Under the pieces are notes generated by a model. The model worked only from the letters and a program-made list of their open reading frames with translations. It was not told where the DNA came from and searched no databases. A program made the position numbers and the translations under genes. From Bradyrhizobium sp. CER78 (lineage in GTDB: Bacteria; Pseudomonadota; Alphaproteobacteria; Rhizobiales; Xanthobacteraceae): DNA of 64,000 bases. Of the stretch, positions 20,118-28,210 are shown piece by piece; positions within the stretch are counted from its first letter, which is position 1; each line of letters opens with the position of its first letter. The stretch covers positions 186,001-250,000 of the forward strand of contig NZ_JARVWP010000002.1 of NCBI RefSeq assembly GCF_029846235.1, read 5' to 3'.

Positions 20118-20145
20118 GGCCGCGTCAGTTGGCGGCCTCTTTCTT
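20116..20145 (+). terminator. Intrinsic terminator-like hairpin B
   Basis: GAGGCCGC-GTCAGTTG-GCGGCCTC followed by TTTCTTC, overlapping the stop of the 73-residue gene. Nearly identical to hairpin A 390 bases upstream. Confidence 0.65.
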
Positions 20146-20248
20146 CATATGCCCGGCAATCGTGGGCGAGCGAGCCTCTTCGGCCCGCGACTTGAAGCGT
20201 CGCGTAAGCAACCGAAAAAGCGGAAGGCTTCATAGCCCCCAAAGAAAC

Positions 20249-20278
20249 GGCCCCAGCGAGGGGGTGCAAGCTGAGGCC
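20249..20278. repeat. GGGGCC-type hairpin 2
   Basis: GGCCCCAGC pairs with GCTGAGGCC (one mismatch) around GAGGGGGTGCAA. It lies just after the end of the minus-strand 37-residue gene and could end that transcript. Confidence 0.5.
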
Positions 20279-20306
20279 AAGGTGACGTGTCATCCCAGAG
20301 GTGGCT

Positions 20307-20420
20307 TTAGGACACGAGGATGTAGGCCGCGCCCACAGCGAGGCCGACCAACCCAACGCCAATCACGGCGTACTCGACGACGTCGATCTGATCGAACATC
20401 GTGCGAATATGGGGCAGCAT
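20307..20420 (-). CDS. 37-residue single-span membrane peptide
   Basis: Starts MLPHIRTMFDQIDVVEYAV and ends with a continuous hydrophobic helix, IGVGLVGLAVGAAYILVS. A short amphipathic N-terminus followed by VEY and a Gly-rich membrane helix recalls the hydrophobic part of Flp-type pilins, but it is far shorter and lacks a leader, so that is only a likeness. The ribosome-binding site is weak (GCGGAAAC). The two-part composition makes it more likely real than chance. It lies among the hairpins of this region. Confidence 0.5.
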   Translation of the reverse strand: MLPHIRTMFDQIDVVEYAVIGVGLVGLAVGAAYILVS

Positions 20421-20472
20421 AAACGTTTCCGCATTCAGCTAGGCATGTCAGTGACGGTGTCATAAGGAAACT

Positions 20473-20503
20473 GCCCCAGCACCCTTGGAGGTGATGCTGG
20501 GGC
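20473..20503. repeat. GGGGCC-type hairpin 3
   Basis: GCCCCAGCA pairs perfectly with TGCTGGGGC around a 13-base loop. Confidence 0.5.
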
Positions 20504-20530
20504 CGCCTTACCGCGCCGGCTGAATCGAGA

Positions 20531-20557
20531 GGGGGCCGCTCGCGTATTACGGCCCCC
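20531..20557. repeat. GGGGCC-type hairpin 4
   Basis: GGGGGCCG pairs with CGGCCCCC around an 11-base loop, 28 bases after hairpin 3. Confidence 0.5.
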
Positions 20558-21260
20558 AGCCAAGGAAATTCTCGAAAATCTCACGCCCTGAAATGCTCTC
20601 ACCTCGGCAAGAGCTACTTTACTCTTATCCACAGGTTTTAGGATTCCGGGAGAGCACGGTGTTCCGTAGAACGGAACTGATCATTCGAGGTGTCCGAGAC
20701 GGCCCCGGCGCGCTCGCAGGGGCTAGATGGCGGCCGGAGTCGTCCCACTAGCGCTCATACTCAGAGCGCAATTGTATTGTATCGGAATGGTCGTGCCATC
20801 GACGGTCGATCCCGGATTACCTCACTTTGACAAGTGTCCTAATTCCCGACTGCGAGTGTTCTAACTAAGACAGCACCAGGGTTTGGGCGCTATGCACGTC
20901 TCAGCGCACGGATCCCCAATTGGATTTGAGAATCTCGCCGTTCGGATTAAGCAAAGAAACCATGGCTTAGCCGATGTTCTGGCAGCACGGGCCGTGCTGC
21001 GATCACGGGACGTTCTCACGCCCGCCGGCTTTTATACGGCCATCAATCAATACTCAGTTTGTGCCACATGCCCGGAGGATTATGCACGGTTCTGGGCATA
21101 TAGATTTCGATGGTGCCCAATTCGTTCGCAGTTCTCCGGCTGCCCGCGAATTTGAACCGTGAAGTGCTTGGCCAGGCTGGTCAAACGCCATGCCCGCCAT
21201 GCCCGCAGCCGCCTCGGGTTCGCGCGGCTCCTCACTTCCGGATCGCTGGTGTAAAGGAGC

Positions 21261-21290
21261 GGCCCCAGCGAGTGGGCACTAACCGGGGCC
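21261..21290. repeat. GGGGCC-type hairpin 5
   Basis: GGCCCCAGCGAG opens the element as in hairpin 2, and GGGGCC closes it, around an 18-base loop. Confidence 0.45.
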
Positions 21291-22220
21291 GAGTTGCACT
21301 TTGGTCGTCCCAATGCTGCCCGGCAGGAACAGCACCCGGACAGGAGATAATTCGGAGTGCGCTGCGCTCGTTCCTATCCCGGCGTGTCCTGGTCCCGTGC
21401 GCGAGCGCTCCGACGGGGACGGCATCGGCTGAATGCCTTCGCATCGGATGGAGCGAACGGAAACCGCGGCCTGGCCGATGTTCTCAGTAGGACTACCGAG
21501 GCGGCATAGTAAATGTTCTAGCCCCATCATTTTCCATGATGGGACGCCATCTGTTCTTGCTGCGCGGTGAAGCCGAGTCACTCGAGATTGGCAACCGTGA
21601 TAGCCAATTTGGGACATGTCCTTTGGCACAAATTGTATAGGCTTCCACTCATCAGGATTTTGCACACCTTCCTGGGGCTAGGGCCAACGCCGTCCGCATT
21701 GATTTCAAGCGGGCGGCGTTGCGCTTTCGGCGTCCGATCGGGTTGAAAAGGTCAGCGCTCCGGAACGCGGCGTGGGCCTGTTTTCAGACTGTTTGGATAG
21801 CGGTCCGGCGCGATCCGTAGTTCTCCGGGCTAGAACAAAGTTCCGCGAGCAGGCGGATCCACCCTCGTCCCAAGTCCCCCGAATAATCAACGAGTTACCG
21901 GCAGATTTGGCGACAGCGGCGCGCGATTGGCACAATCTGCATACTACCTTGGTACCCCTCCTGACCCCCAAGAAAACTACGTAGCCTTCACGGGAAGACT
22001 CGGGTTCCGCCAGTGTTCGTAACATTGGCTCGCCGGGGCCAACGCCAGATTTCACGTCGCAAGGCATGGCGTGCCGCCGGCGGATGGATCCACTTCGGGA
22101 TCCACAACTGACGCCCGGATGGGCGCCGCGGTTCACAACATCGTTTTACGGGTGTTAATTATTACTACAACCTTTAGTTTAATTATCGACGACCGCCATT
22201 CCTTCGCGGAACCGTTCCAG

Positions 22221-22427
22221 ATGATTCACAAGGGCGTCGAATACAGCGTCACGCAGGTCACGGCCGGCGTCTGGAAATGGCGTTTCCAGATCGGCGACCG
22301 GGTCTTCACCGGCAAGACCGAAGCGAAACTCGACCTCCTGGCGATCCGCCGCGTGCAGTTGCGGATCGACCGCGAGCTGAACAATCTCGGGCTGGGACGC
22401 CCACGCGGGCAGAGCAATCACGATTGA
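22221..22427 (+). CDS. Small conserved hypothetical protein
   Basis: 68 residues from the ATG at 22221: KGVEYSVTQVTAGVWKWRF, GDRVFTGKTEAKLDLL and a basic helix VQLRIDRELNNLG. This beta-rich then helical pattern resembles short proteins common in Bradyrhizobium (recalled). The frame is open upstream and an earlier ATG at 22119 would add a hydrophobic stretch; I prefer the shorter form because conserved-looking sequence starts there. Function unknown. Confidence 0.55.
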   Translation: MIHKGVEYSVTQVTAGVWKWRFQIGDRVFTGKTEAKLDLLAIRRVQLRIDRELNNLGLGRPRGQSNHD

Positions 22428-22479
22428 GGCGCGGCCGGTTCGATCGGCCCCGCCGCGCAAGCCAAACAGGCCGCGCGGT

Positions 22480-22710
22480 TCAGTCCGCGCTGGCCAGCCG
22501 CCGCATCGTGAACTCGATTTCGCCGCCGGGCAGCTCACGCCAGCTCTCGACCGCGCTCATATAGGCGGCCTTCGGATAGCGCTTGAGAAAGGCGCGCGCC
22601 CGCAGGCGGGCCTGATCGCGCGGCAGGCTGAAGGTCTCGCGCAGATAGCCGTCATCCGGCTTGTGCCGCGCGGCCATCCGGCTGGCGAGATCGCGCGGAC
22701 GAAACACCAT
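22480..22710 (-). CDS. Small conserved hypothetical protein
   Basis: 76 residues, soluble and basic, with YLRETFSLPRDQARLRARAF, LKRYPKAAYMSAVESWRELP and a closing EFTMRRLASAD. Coding-like composition and similar Bradyrhizobium proteins known from memory support it. No catalytic motif is visible. It is on the minus strand, about 100 bases from the next minus-strand gene upstream. Confidence 0.7.
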   Translation of the reverse strand: MVFRPRDLASRMAARHKPDDGYLRETFSLPRDQARLRARAFLKRYPKAAYMSAVESWRELPGGEIEFTMRRLASAD

Positions 22711-22806
22711 TGCCGCAACTCCGGACCAACTGACGACGCCCTCAATATAGGGGCGACGCGGAGAGAATCCGAGTCTGCAGAAAGTGGAAGCCGGCCCGAA
22801 CGCGCG

Positions 22807-23085
22807 CTACTGCGCGGAGCTTCCGGTCTTGGTCTTCGGCTTGGCGGGATGGGCAGCCGCCTTCGGCGCATCGCTGCGCACCGCCCCCCAGGGATCGGAC
22901 GATCCCTTGGCATCCGGAATCTTGCTCAGCGAGTCCTTGTAGGCCCGGTCGTTGACCGCGTCCCGATCCTTCTCGTCCTGGGTCTTGGTCTTGACCTCAG
23001 GCATCAGATTGACGTTCGGCATTTGCGCATAGGCCGGCGCCGACAGCAGCACCGCGACCGCAACTGCGCACAAAACTCTCATCAC
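22807..23085 (-). CDS. Small exported protein with DPWG motif
   Basis: 92 residues with a signal peptide (VLCAVAVAVLLSAPAYAQ, cleavage after AYA). The mature part is charged and low in structure: DEKDRDAVNDRAYKDSL, SKIPDAKGSSDPWGAVR and a Lys/Pro/Ala-rich tail. It shares AYK-(S/A)-L, IP-x-x-K and DPWG with the gene at 29789-30016, so the two are paralogues. Function unknown; probably periplasmic. Confidence 0.75.
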   Translation of the reverse strand: MMRVLCAVAVAVLLSAPAYAQMPNVNLMPEVKTKTQDEKDRDAVNDRAYKDSLSKIPDAKGSSDPWGAVRSDAPKAAAHPAKPKTKTGSSAQ

Positions 23086-23156
23086 AACGCTCCCTGCATT
23101 TTCGTCAGCGGTATATCACCGCAAGAAAGCGGTCGCCAAGCGTGTCAGTCCCTGCC

Positions 23157-23288
23157 CTAGAGGTGGTCTGACTTGCAGGATTTCGGCGACTGCATCCAGT
23201 CGTCCCAGATCGGACCGCATCGCGTGCAACTACCAAGCGCAAGCCCGATCGCGATCACGCCGCCCAGCAACACCAACCTGCGGAACAT
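23157..23288 (-). CDS. 43-residue putative lipoprotein
   Basis: Starts MFRRLVLLGGVIAIGLALGSC, a signal with basic n-region and a lipobox-like LGSC; the short mature part is TRCGPIWDDWMQSPKSCKSDHL. Comparable short lipoproteins with GPIWDDW occur in Bradyrhizobium (recalled). It would be a tiny membrane-anchored peptide, the cysteines aside from the lipobox perhaps forming a disulfide. Confidence 0.6.
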   Translation of the reverse strand: MFRRLVLLGGVIAIGLALGSCTRCGPIWDDWMQSPKSCKSDHL

Positions 23289-23365
23289 GTACGCCCCCAC
23301 CACTGAGGAGGGGCAATTGGGCGCCAAAACTGGGGCATTTTCAAGCCGGGCACGGCGCTTGCAGC

Positions 23366-23491
23366 GCGGCGCAAGCGCGCCTCGGAGCGCAGCGCAAGCG
23401 CGCCTCGGAGCGCAGCGCAAGTGCCTCGGAACGCCGCGCAAGCGCCTCGGAGCGCAGCGCACGCGCCCCGGAGCGCAGCGCACGCGCGACG
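23366..23491. repeat. GC-rich tandem repeat, about six units
   Basis: Units of 23 then 21 bases built on GCGCAAGCGC(GC)CTCGGA, repeated about six times with small changes (AAGC drifting to ACGC, CTCGGA to CCCGGA). It lies upstream of the amidase gene, in the 263-base gap after the small lipoprotein gene, and ends about 60 bases before the amidase start. Confidence 0.75.
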
Positions 23492-23551
23492 GTTTGACCG
23501 GGCGGCTCTGCAAATTACAGTGCGCAACAAAGCAGAAAAGGAATCGACGAC

Positions 23552-25027
23552 ATGACTTTGGCGATGAGCTGGGACGAATGGACGCGGCATGACGGAACGG
23601 CGCTCGCCGAGCGCGTCCGCAACGGGGAGTTGACGCCGCGGGAGCTGGCGGCGCAGGCAGCCAGCGCCGTCGCCAAGGTCGATCCGGCGCTGTCAGGCGT
23701 GGTCGAGCTGTTCGACGACGTGATCGCAGATCCCGCACGCGACGGCGCCGACCTCAACGGCCCGTTCGCCGGCCTGCCCTTCCTGATGAAGGATCTCGGC
23801 CCGACCTTGAAGGGACGGCTGCAGGAGATGGGCTCGCTGATGATGCGCGGCAACCGCGCCGCAGCCGACACCTTCCTGACCACGAAGCTGCGCAAGGCCG
23901 GCCTCAATCTGATCGGCCGCACCACGACGCCGGAGTTCGGGGTCTGCAGCTCGGCCGAGAACCCCGCGGTCTATGTCACGCGCAATCCCTGGAATACCGA
24001 CTACACCACCTGCGGCTCGTCGGCCGGCAGTGCGGCTATGGTTGCCGCCGGCGCGGTGCCGATCGCGCATGCGACCGACGGCGGTGGCTCGATCCGGATT
24101 CCCGCCGGCGTCAACGGCAATATCGGACTGAAAGTATCGCGCGGCGTGTTCTCGCTCGCGCCGCATCTGTCCGATCTCACTGGCCTCGTTTCGATCCAGG
24201 GCTGCCAGTCGCGCTCGGTGCGCGACACCGCAGCCTTCGTCGATGCGTGCCGCGGACCTGCACCCGGCGAGTTCATGCCGTTCTGGACCCCGCCGGAGCC
24301 GTATACAGCAATGATCGCGCGCGACCCCGGCCGGCTCAAGATCGCGCTGTCACACACCTGGGGCGAGTATCGCGCGACGCCGCATATCACCGCCGAGCTC
24401 GAGCGTGTCGGACGTTTCCTCGAGGGTCTCGGCCATCAGGTCGATTACGCACTGCCGTCGATCGACTACACCGAAGCCTTCGCGGCGCAGACCACCTGCT
24501 ACATCAGCAATTTCGCCGTCGTGATCGGCAACATGCTCGCGGCGCGCGGCCTCGAGCGGCCGCCGGCGGACCTGATCGAGCCGATCAACATCCGCATCTG
24601 GGAGCATGGCCGCGACTTTAGCTTCGCCGATCGCGCCCGCATGCAGACCGTGTTTAACACCACCGCCCGCGGCTTCGGCGCGTTCTTCGAGGATTGGGAC
24701 ATCATCCTGACCCCGATCACGGCGCTGCCGACACCGAAGGTCGGCACCACGGAGTATCTCACCATCAGCGACAATCCGTCGGTGCTGGACTGGTTCGGCA
24801 ATCTCTGGCGCAACTTCGCCTTCACGCCGCTCGCCAATCTCTGCGGCATCCCGGCGATCTCACTGCCGCTCGCGACCAACGAGCACGGCCTGCCGCTCGG
24901 CATCCAGGCGATCGCAAAGCAGGCCGATGACGGCCTCCTGCTGCAGCTCGCCGCCCAGATCGAGCGGGCGATCGACGGCAAGTGGAATGCCGGCGAGACG
25001 CCGCGCGTGCACGTCACGCGCAATTAG
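23552..25027 (+). CDS. Amidase (amidase signature family)
   Basis: 491 residues. The Ser-cisSer-Lys triad of amidase-signature enzymes is present: K80 in PFLMKDLG, S156 in TTCGSSAGSA, S180 in TDGGGSIRIPAG. The family hydrolyses amide bonds of diverse substrates; this one cannot be assigned and resembles aliphatic or 6-aminohexanoate-type amidases as much as any. No GatB partner is present, so it is not the tRNA amidotransferase subunit. Cytoplasmic. A thioesterase gene follows 44 bases later on the same strand, probably in one operon. Confidence 0.88.
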   Translation: MTLAMSWDEWTRHDGTALAERVRNGELTPRELAAQAASAVAKVDPALSGVVELFDDVIADPARDGADLNGPFAGLPFLMKDLGPTLKGRLQEMGSLMMRGNRAAADTFLTTKLRKAGLNLIGRTTTPEFGVCSSAENPAVYVTRNPWNTDYTTCGSSAGSAAMVAAGAVPIAHATDGGGSIRIPAGVNGNIGLKVSRGVFSLAPHLSDLTGLVSIQGCQSRSVRDTAAFVDACRGPAPGEFMPFWTPPEPYTAMIARDPGRLKIALSHTWGEYRATPHITAELERVGRFLEGLGHQVDYALPSIDYTEAFAAQTTCYISNFAVVIGNMLAARGLERPPADLIEPINIRIWEHGRDFSFADRARMQTVFNTTARGFGAFFEDWDIILTPITALPTPKVGTTEYLTISDNPSVLDWFGNLWRNFAFTPLANLCGIPAISLPLATNEHGLPLGIQAIAKQADDGLLLQLAAQIERAIDGKWNAGETPRVHVTRN

Positions 25028-25071
25028 GCGATAGATAGAGAACAATAAATCAGCAGGGGAAACGGGACGTC

Positions 25072-25533
25072 ATGCAGCAGGCCGGTGAATTCGGGATCGA
25101 CGAGGCGCGACGGGTGCTCGGCGACGTCTTTGCGCCGTGGGTGCAGGATCTCAATCTGTCGATCGAGCAGTTCGAGTTCACGCCGCCGCCCGGCAACGCT
25201 TCCGATTGGCAGCCCGGCGCCATCCTGCGCATGCCGTTCTCGGAGCGGCTGTGCCGCAATGGCGGCATCGTCTGCGGCCAGGCCTTGATGGCGTTCGCCG
25301 ACACCGCGATGGTGCTGGCCAATCTCGCGGCCAACAAGGGCTATCGGCCGATGACGACGGTCGACCAGACCACGCACTTCATGCGCGCGGTGACCGCCTC
25401 CGACGTGCTGGCCGACGCCCGCGTGGTCCGGCTCGGCCGCACCATGAGCTTCGGCCGCGTCACGCTATCCTCCGCCACCGACAACAAGCCGGTGGCGATG
25501 GTGTCGAGCGCGTTCGCGATGCTGCCGGGATAG
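25072..25533 (+). CDS. PaaI-type hot-dog thioesterase
   Basis: 153 residues. The strand-helix pattern NGGIVCGQALMAFADTAMVLA, then TTVDQTTHFMRAVTASDVLADARVVRLGRT, is that of PaaI-like acyl-CoA thioesterases; the aspartate in FADTAM takes the usual catalytic place. Co-located with the amidase, which suggests a small catabolic pair, but the substrate is unknown. A repeat starts right after the stop. Confidence 0.85.
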   Translation: MQQAGEFGIDEARRVLGDVFAPWVQDLNLSIEQFEFTPPPGNASDWQPGAILRMPFSERLCRNGGIVCGQALMAFADTAMVLANLAANKGYRPMTTVDQTTHFMRAVTASDVLADARVVRLGRTMSFGRVTLSSATDNKPVAMVSSAFAMLPG

Positions 25534-25602
25534 AGCATGATCCTGAAAAGTGCGAAGCGGTTTTCCCGCGACAAACGCAACGCGTTTGCGCTGAGATCAT
25601 GC
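25534..25602. repeat. Palindromic dispersed element
   Basis: Opens AGCATGATCCTGAAAAGTGC and closes CTGAGATCATGC, with an inner inverted pair AAACGCAACGCGTTTGCG. The GCATGATC...GATCATGC frame is a well-known intergenic repeat of Bradyrhizobium-type genomes (recalled). It lies between convergent genes. Confidence 0.65.
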
Positions 25603-25612
25603 CCAAGAAACG

Positions 25613-25906
25613 TTACTTGCCGAGCACGGCTTCGGCGGCGTTGACGATGCTGATGGTCGGATTCTTTCCGCAATAGGTGCCGAACTTCTTGGCGTTCTCG
25701 GTGAACACGTCGGTGTCGATGATCGCCTCGTCGGAATCGCCCTTGTACCAGCCGTCCATCCAGACCAGCACCATCTTGATGGTGTCGTCGCCACCTTCGA
25801 CGAACTGCTTGCAGGTCATGGTCGAGAGATCGAGGACGGTGGCATTGGCCGGCGCGGACGACAGCGCGAGCGCGGCGGCAAGCATGATCGAGGCAGTGAT
25901 CTTCAT
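25613..25906 (-). CDS. HdeA/HdeB-like periplasmic protein
   Basis: 97 residues: signal peptide MKITASIMLAAALALSSAPA with cleavage near ANA, then LDLSTMTCKQFVEGGDD, VLVWMDGWYKGDSD and FGTYCGKNP. Two cysteines and the short helical layout fit the HdeA/HdeB family of acid-stress chaperones, which bind unfolded periplasmic proteins at low pH. The ATG at 25906 has GGAG seven bases upstream. Single gene, convergent with the thioesterase. Confidence 0.75.
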   Translation of the reverse strand: MKITASIMLAAALALSSAPANATVLDLSTMTCKQFVEGGDDTIKMVLVWMDGWYKGDSDEAIIDTDVFTENAKKFGTYCGKNPTISIVNAAEAVLGK

Positions 25907-26105
25907 CGCAATCTCCATGGGCAAATGATCTGAAATGAACAGCTCGCTGGAAGCCCAGCGCGTCCGTCGCGACCTCGTAGGCGAAGCGTCGCGGCGAAGG
26001 CAAGCATGACATCGCGCGCATTCGTCTGCACGTCGTTTCGGTGCACGGATTGAGAAGCGATGTCGCCGATTTGTCATGCAGCGGCGCAACGCGCGCGCCG
26101 CTGAA

Positions 26106-28139
26106 CTACACCGCGTTTGCGCGACGGCCCCGCCGCCTGCGTCGCAGCAGCACGATGAGCGCAGTCAGCGCGATCAGCGTCAAAGCAACCTCGATCACCT
26201 TGAGCAAGAACCGTCCGCCGGGACGATCGATCAAGCGCGTCCACAGCGACGCGCTCTCGCCCTGACGCGGCAGGCGAAACGCGACCACGCTGTCGCCGAT
26301 CGATGTGCCGCCCTCGGAATGTCCGCCGGCGCCGATCACGACGTACTGCTCGCCCTTCCACAGGTAGGTCATCGGATTGGCGACGCCCGGCACCGGAAGC
26401 CGGCCGAGCCACAATTGCTTTCCCGACTTGACATCGAACGCGCGCAGATAGGCGTCCATCGCGCCGGTGAACACCAGTCCGCCCGCGGTGATCGCAACGC
26501 CGCTAAGCAGCGGCGTGCCGGTATTGAGCGCGATGCCGAGCGGCGCGAGATCCTCGCTGGTGCCGACCGTCGCATGCCAGAGCACCTTGCCGGCCTTGAG
26601 ATCGACCGCCACCGTCTCGCCCCAGGGCGGCTTGTTGCACGGCGAGCCAACCTCCGTGCTCGCCAATGCCCGCGACATCGCAAACGGTGCGCCCTGCTGC
26701 TGGCCGAAATCATGGCCGGGTGGCGGATTGAAGCCCTTGGCCTGGTCGCGCGGAATCAAAGTAATGACGTGCGCCGCATGGCTGACATTGGCGAGCAGGA
26801 TCTGGTTGACCGGATCGAACGCCGCGCTGCCCCAGTTCACACCGCCGCCGGTCATCGGGTAGACGATCGTGCCTTGCGTCGACGGCGGCGTGTAGAGCCC
26901 CTCATTGCGGGATTGCGCGAGCAGCTTCTCGCACGCCGCGCTGCTGACGCCCGGCAGCATGCCGCCGACATCATCGGCCGTCATGCGCTGCGTCAGCAAT
27001 GGCGGCACATGGGTCGGAAACGGCTGAGTCGGCGACAGCTTCTCGCCCTCGGCGCCGTTCTGCGGCACGGCGCGCTCCTCGACCGGCCACACCGGCTTGC
27101 CGGTATCGCGATCGAGCACGAATACAAAACCCTGCTTGGTCGGCTGGATCACGACGTCGCGCATGCCGTTGCCGGTGTCGATCCGCGCCAGCGTCGGCTG
27201 CGCCGGCAAGTCGTAGTCCCAGACGTCGTGATGCACGGTCTGGAAGGCCCAGGCGAGCTCGCCGGTCTCGATCCGCAGCGCGACCACCGAATTGGCGTGC
27301 TCGTCATTCCCGGGGCGCTTGCCGCCCCAGAAATCGGGACTGGGCGATGTCGTCGGCAGGAACACCAGGCCGCGCTCCTCGTCCACCGACATCGGCGCCC
27401 AGACATTGCTGTGGCCGGCCTCGACGCTTTCATGCACCAGCGGATCGAAGGTCCAGCGCGGTTGACCGGTTCGTGCATCGAAGGCGCGCACCGCGCCGAC
27501 CGGTGCGTCGACCCGCCGGTTGTCGCCGATCGCGGATCCGACCACGACCACGCCGCGGCCGGTCACCGGCGCCGACGTGATCTGAAATTCGCCCGGCCAT
27601 TCCAGCTTCATGCCGGCATCGATCTTGATCTCGCCGCCATTGCCGAAATCGGCGCAAGGCTTGCCGGTCCTGGCATCGAGCGCGATCAGGCGCGTGTCAT
27701 TGGTGCCGGTGAAGATGCGTGACTTGCAGGCCGCACCTTCGGCCGCACGATCATCCGTCCAGTGCGCGACGCCGCGGCAGACGAAGCGATTGGCCGGCCG
27801 CTGCGCCATGCTGATCTTCGGATCGAAACGCCATTTCTGTGCGCCGGTGCCGGGATCGAGCGCGATCACTTCGTTGAACGGCGTGCAGAAGATCAGGCTG
27901 TCCTCGACGAACAGCGGCGTCACCTCGAACTTGGTGCGCTTCATGACGTCGGGCGGGCGAGCGTCGAGATCGCCGGTGCGGAATTCCCAGCCGCGCACCA
28001 GCGTGCCGACATTGTCCGCCGTGATCTGCGTCAGCGGCGAGAAGCGTTGTCCGCCGCGATCCCCTCCCCAATACTCCCAGGCGAGCGCCGGTTGCATGCA
28101 AAGCACCAGAGCGGCGAGCAGGCGAAACAGGGACCGCAT
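26106..28139 (-). CDS. PQQ-dependent (quinoprotein) dehydrogenase, C-terminally anchored
   Basis: 677 residues. A signal peptide (LFRLLAALVLCMQPALAW) leads into an eight-blade beta-propeller with repeated PQQ blade motifs, e.g. IALDPGTGAQKWRFDP, IALDARTGKPCADFG, AFDARTGQPRWTFDP, AVDLKAGKVLWHATVG. WEYWGGDRGGQRFSPLTQI at the mature N-terminus is typical of membrane glucose/quinate-type quinoprotein dehydrogenases. It should oxidise a sugar or polyol in the periplasm and pass electrons to quinone. Unlike those enzymes, which have an N-terminal five-helix domain, the only membrane helix here is C-terminal (LLKVIEVALTLIALTALIVLL plus a basic tail). Start at 28139 preceded by GGGAGGA. Confidence 0.85.
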   Translation of the reverse strand: MRSLFRLLAALVLCMQPALAWEYWGGDRGGQRFSPLTQITADNVGTLVRGWEFRTGDLDARPPDVMKRTKFEVTPLFVEDSLIFCTPFNEVIALDPGTGAQKWRFDPKISMAQRPANRFVCRGVAHWTDDRAAEGAACKSRIFTGTNDTRLIALDARTGKPCADFGNGGEIKIDAGMKLEWPGEFQITSAPVTGRGVVVVGSAIGDNRRVDAPVGAVRAFDARTGQPRWTFDPLVHESVEAGHSNVWAPMSVDEERGLVFLPTTSPSPDFWGGKRPGNDEHANSVVALRIETGELAWAFQTVHHDVWDYDLPAQPTLARIDTGNGMRDVVIQPTKQGFVFVLDRDTGKPVWPVEERAVPQNGAEGEKLSPTQPFPTHVPPLLTQRMTADDVGGMLPGVSSAACEKLLAQSRNEGLYTPPSTQGTIVYPMTGGGVNWGSAAFDPVNQILLANVSHAAHVITLIPRDQAKGFNPPPGHDFGQQQGAPFAMSRALASTEVGSPCNKPPWGETVAVDLKAGKVLWHATVGTSEDLAPLGIALNTGTPLLSGVAITAGGLVFTGAMDAYLRAFDVKSGKQLWLGRLPVPGVANPMTYLWKGEQYVVIGAGGHSEGGTSIGDSVVAFRLPRQGESASLWTRLIDRPGGRFLLKVIEVALTLIALTALIVLLRRRRRGRRANAV

Positions 28140-28210
28140 TGCGTCCTCCCGCAAGATGCGATCATCGGACGCCGCATCTCATGCGGGAAAGCCTTTACGC
28201 GATTGGCGCC

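Larger units (their letters stand above)
20421..22220. other. 1.8-kb gene-poor region with hairpins and diverged repeats
   Basis: I found no convincing protein-coding gene on either strand. The region holds three GGCCCC/GGGGCC hairpins (20473, 20531, 21261), the palindrome GTTCCGT-AGA-ACGGAAC near 20660, and diverged copies of the segment at 19.31-19.50 kb (around 21090-21125 and 21460-21660). A 70-codon frame at 21772-21984 has no recognisable features. It looks like decayed mobile DNA or unrecognised non-coding RNA loci. Confidence 0.45.

Noticed and set aside
20435..20632. 65-codon minus-strand frame
   Set aside because: Runs through two hairpins and has low-complexity, Arg/Ala-rich composition; no ribosome-binding site.
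21772..21984. 70-codon plus-strand frame
   Set aside because: Some coding-like sequence (TAARDWHNLHTTLVPLL) but no start context or family; kept only as a remark in the gene-poor region.
23255..23590. Minus-strand frame encoding ACAALRG-type repeats
   Set aside because: The repeats come from the GC-rich tandem DNA repeat; no sign that it is translated.
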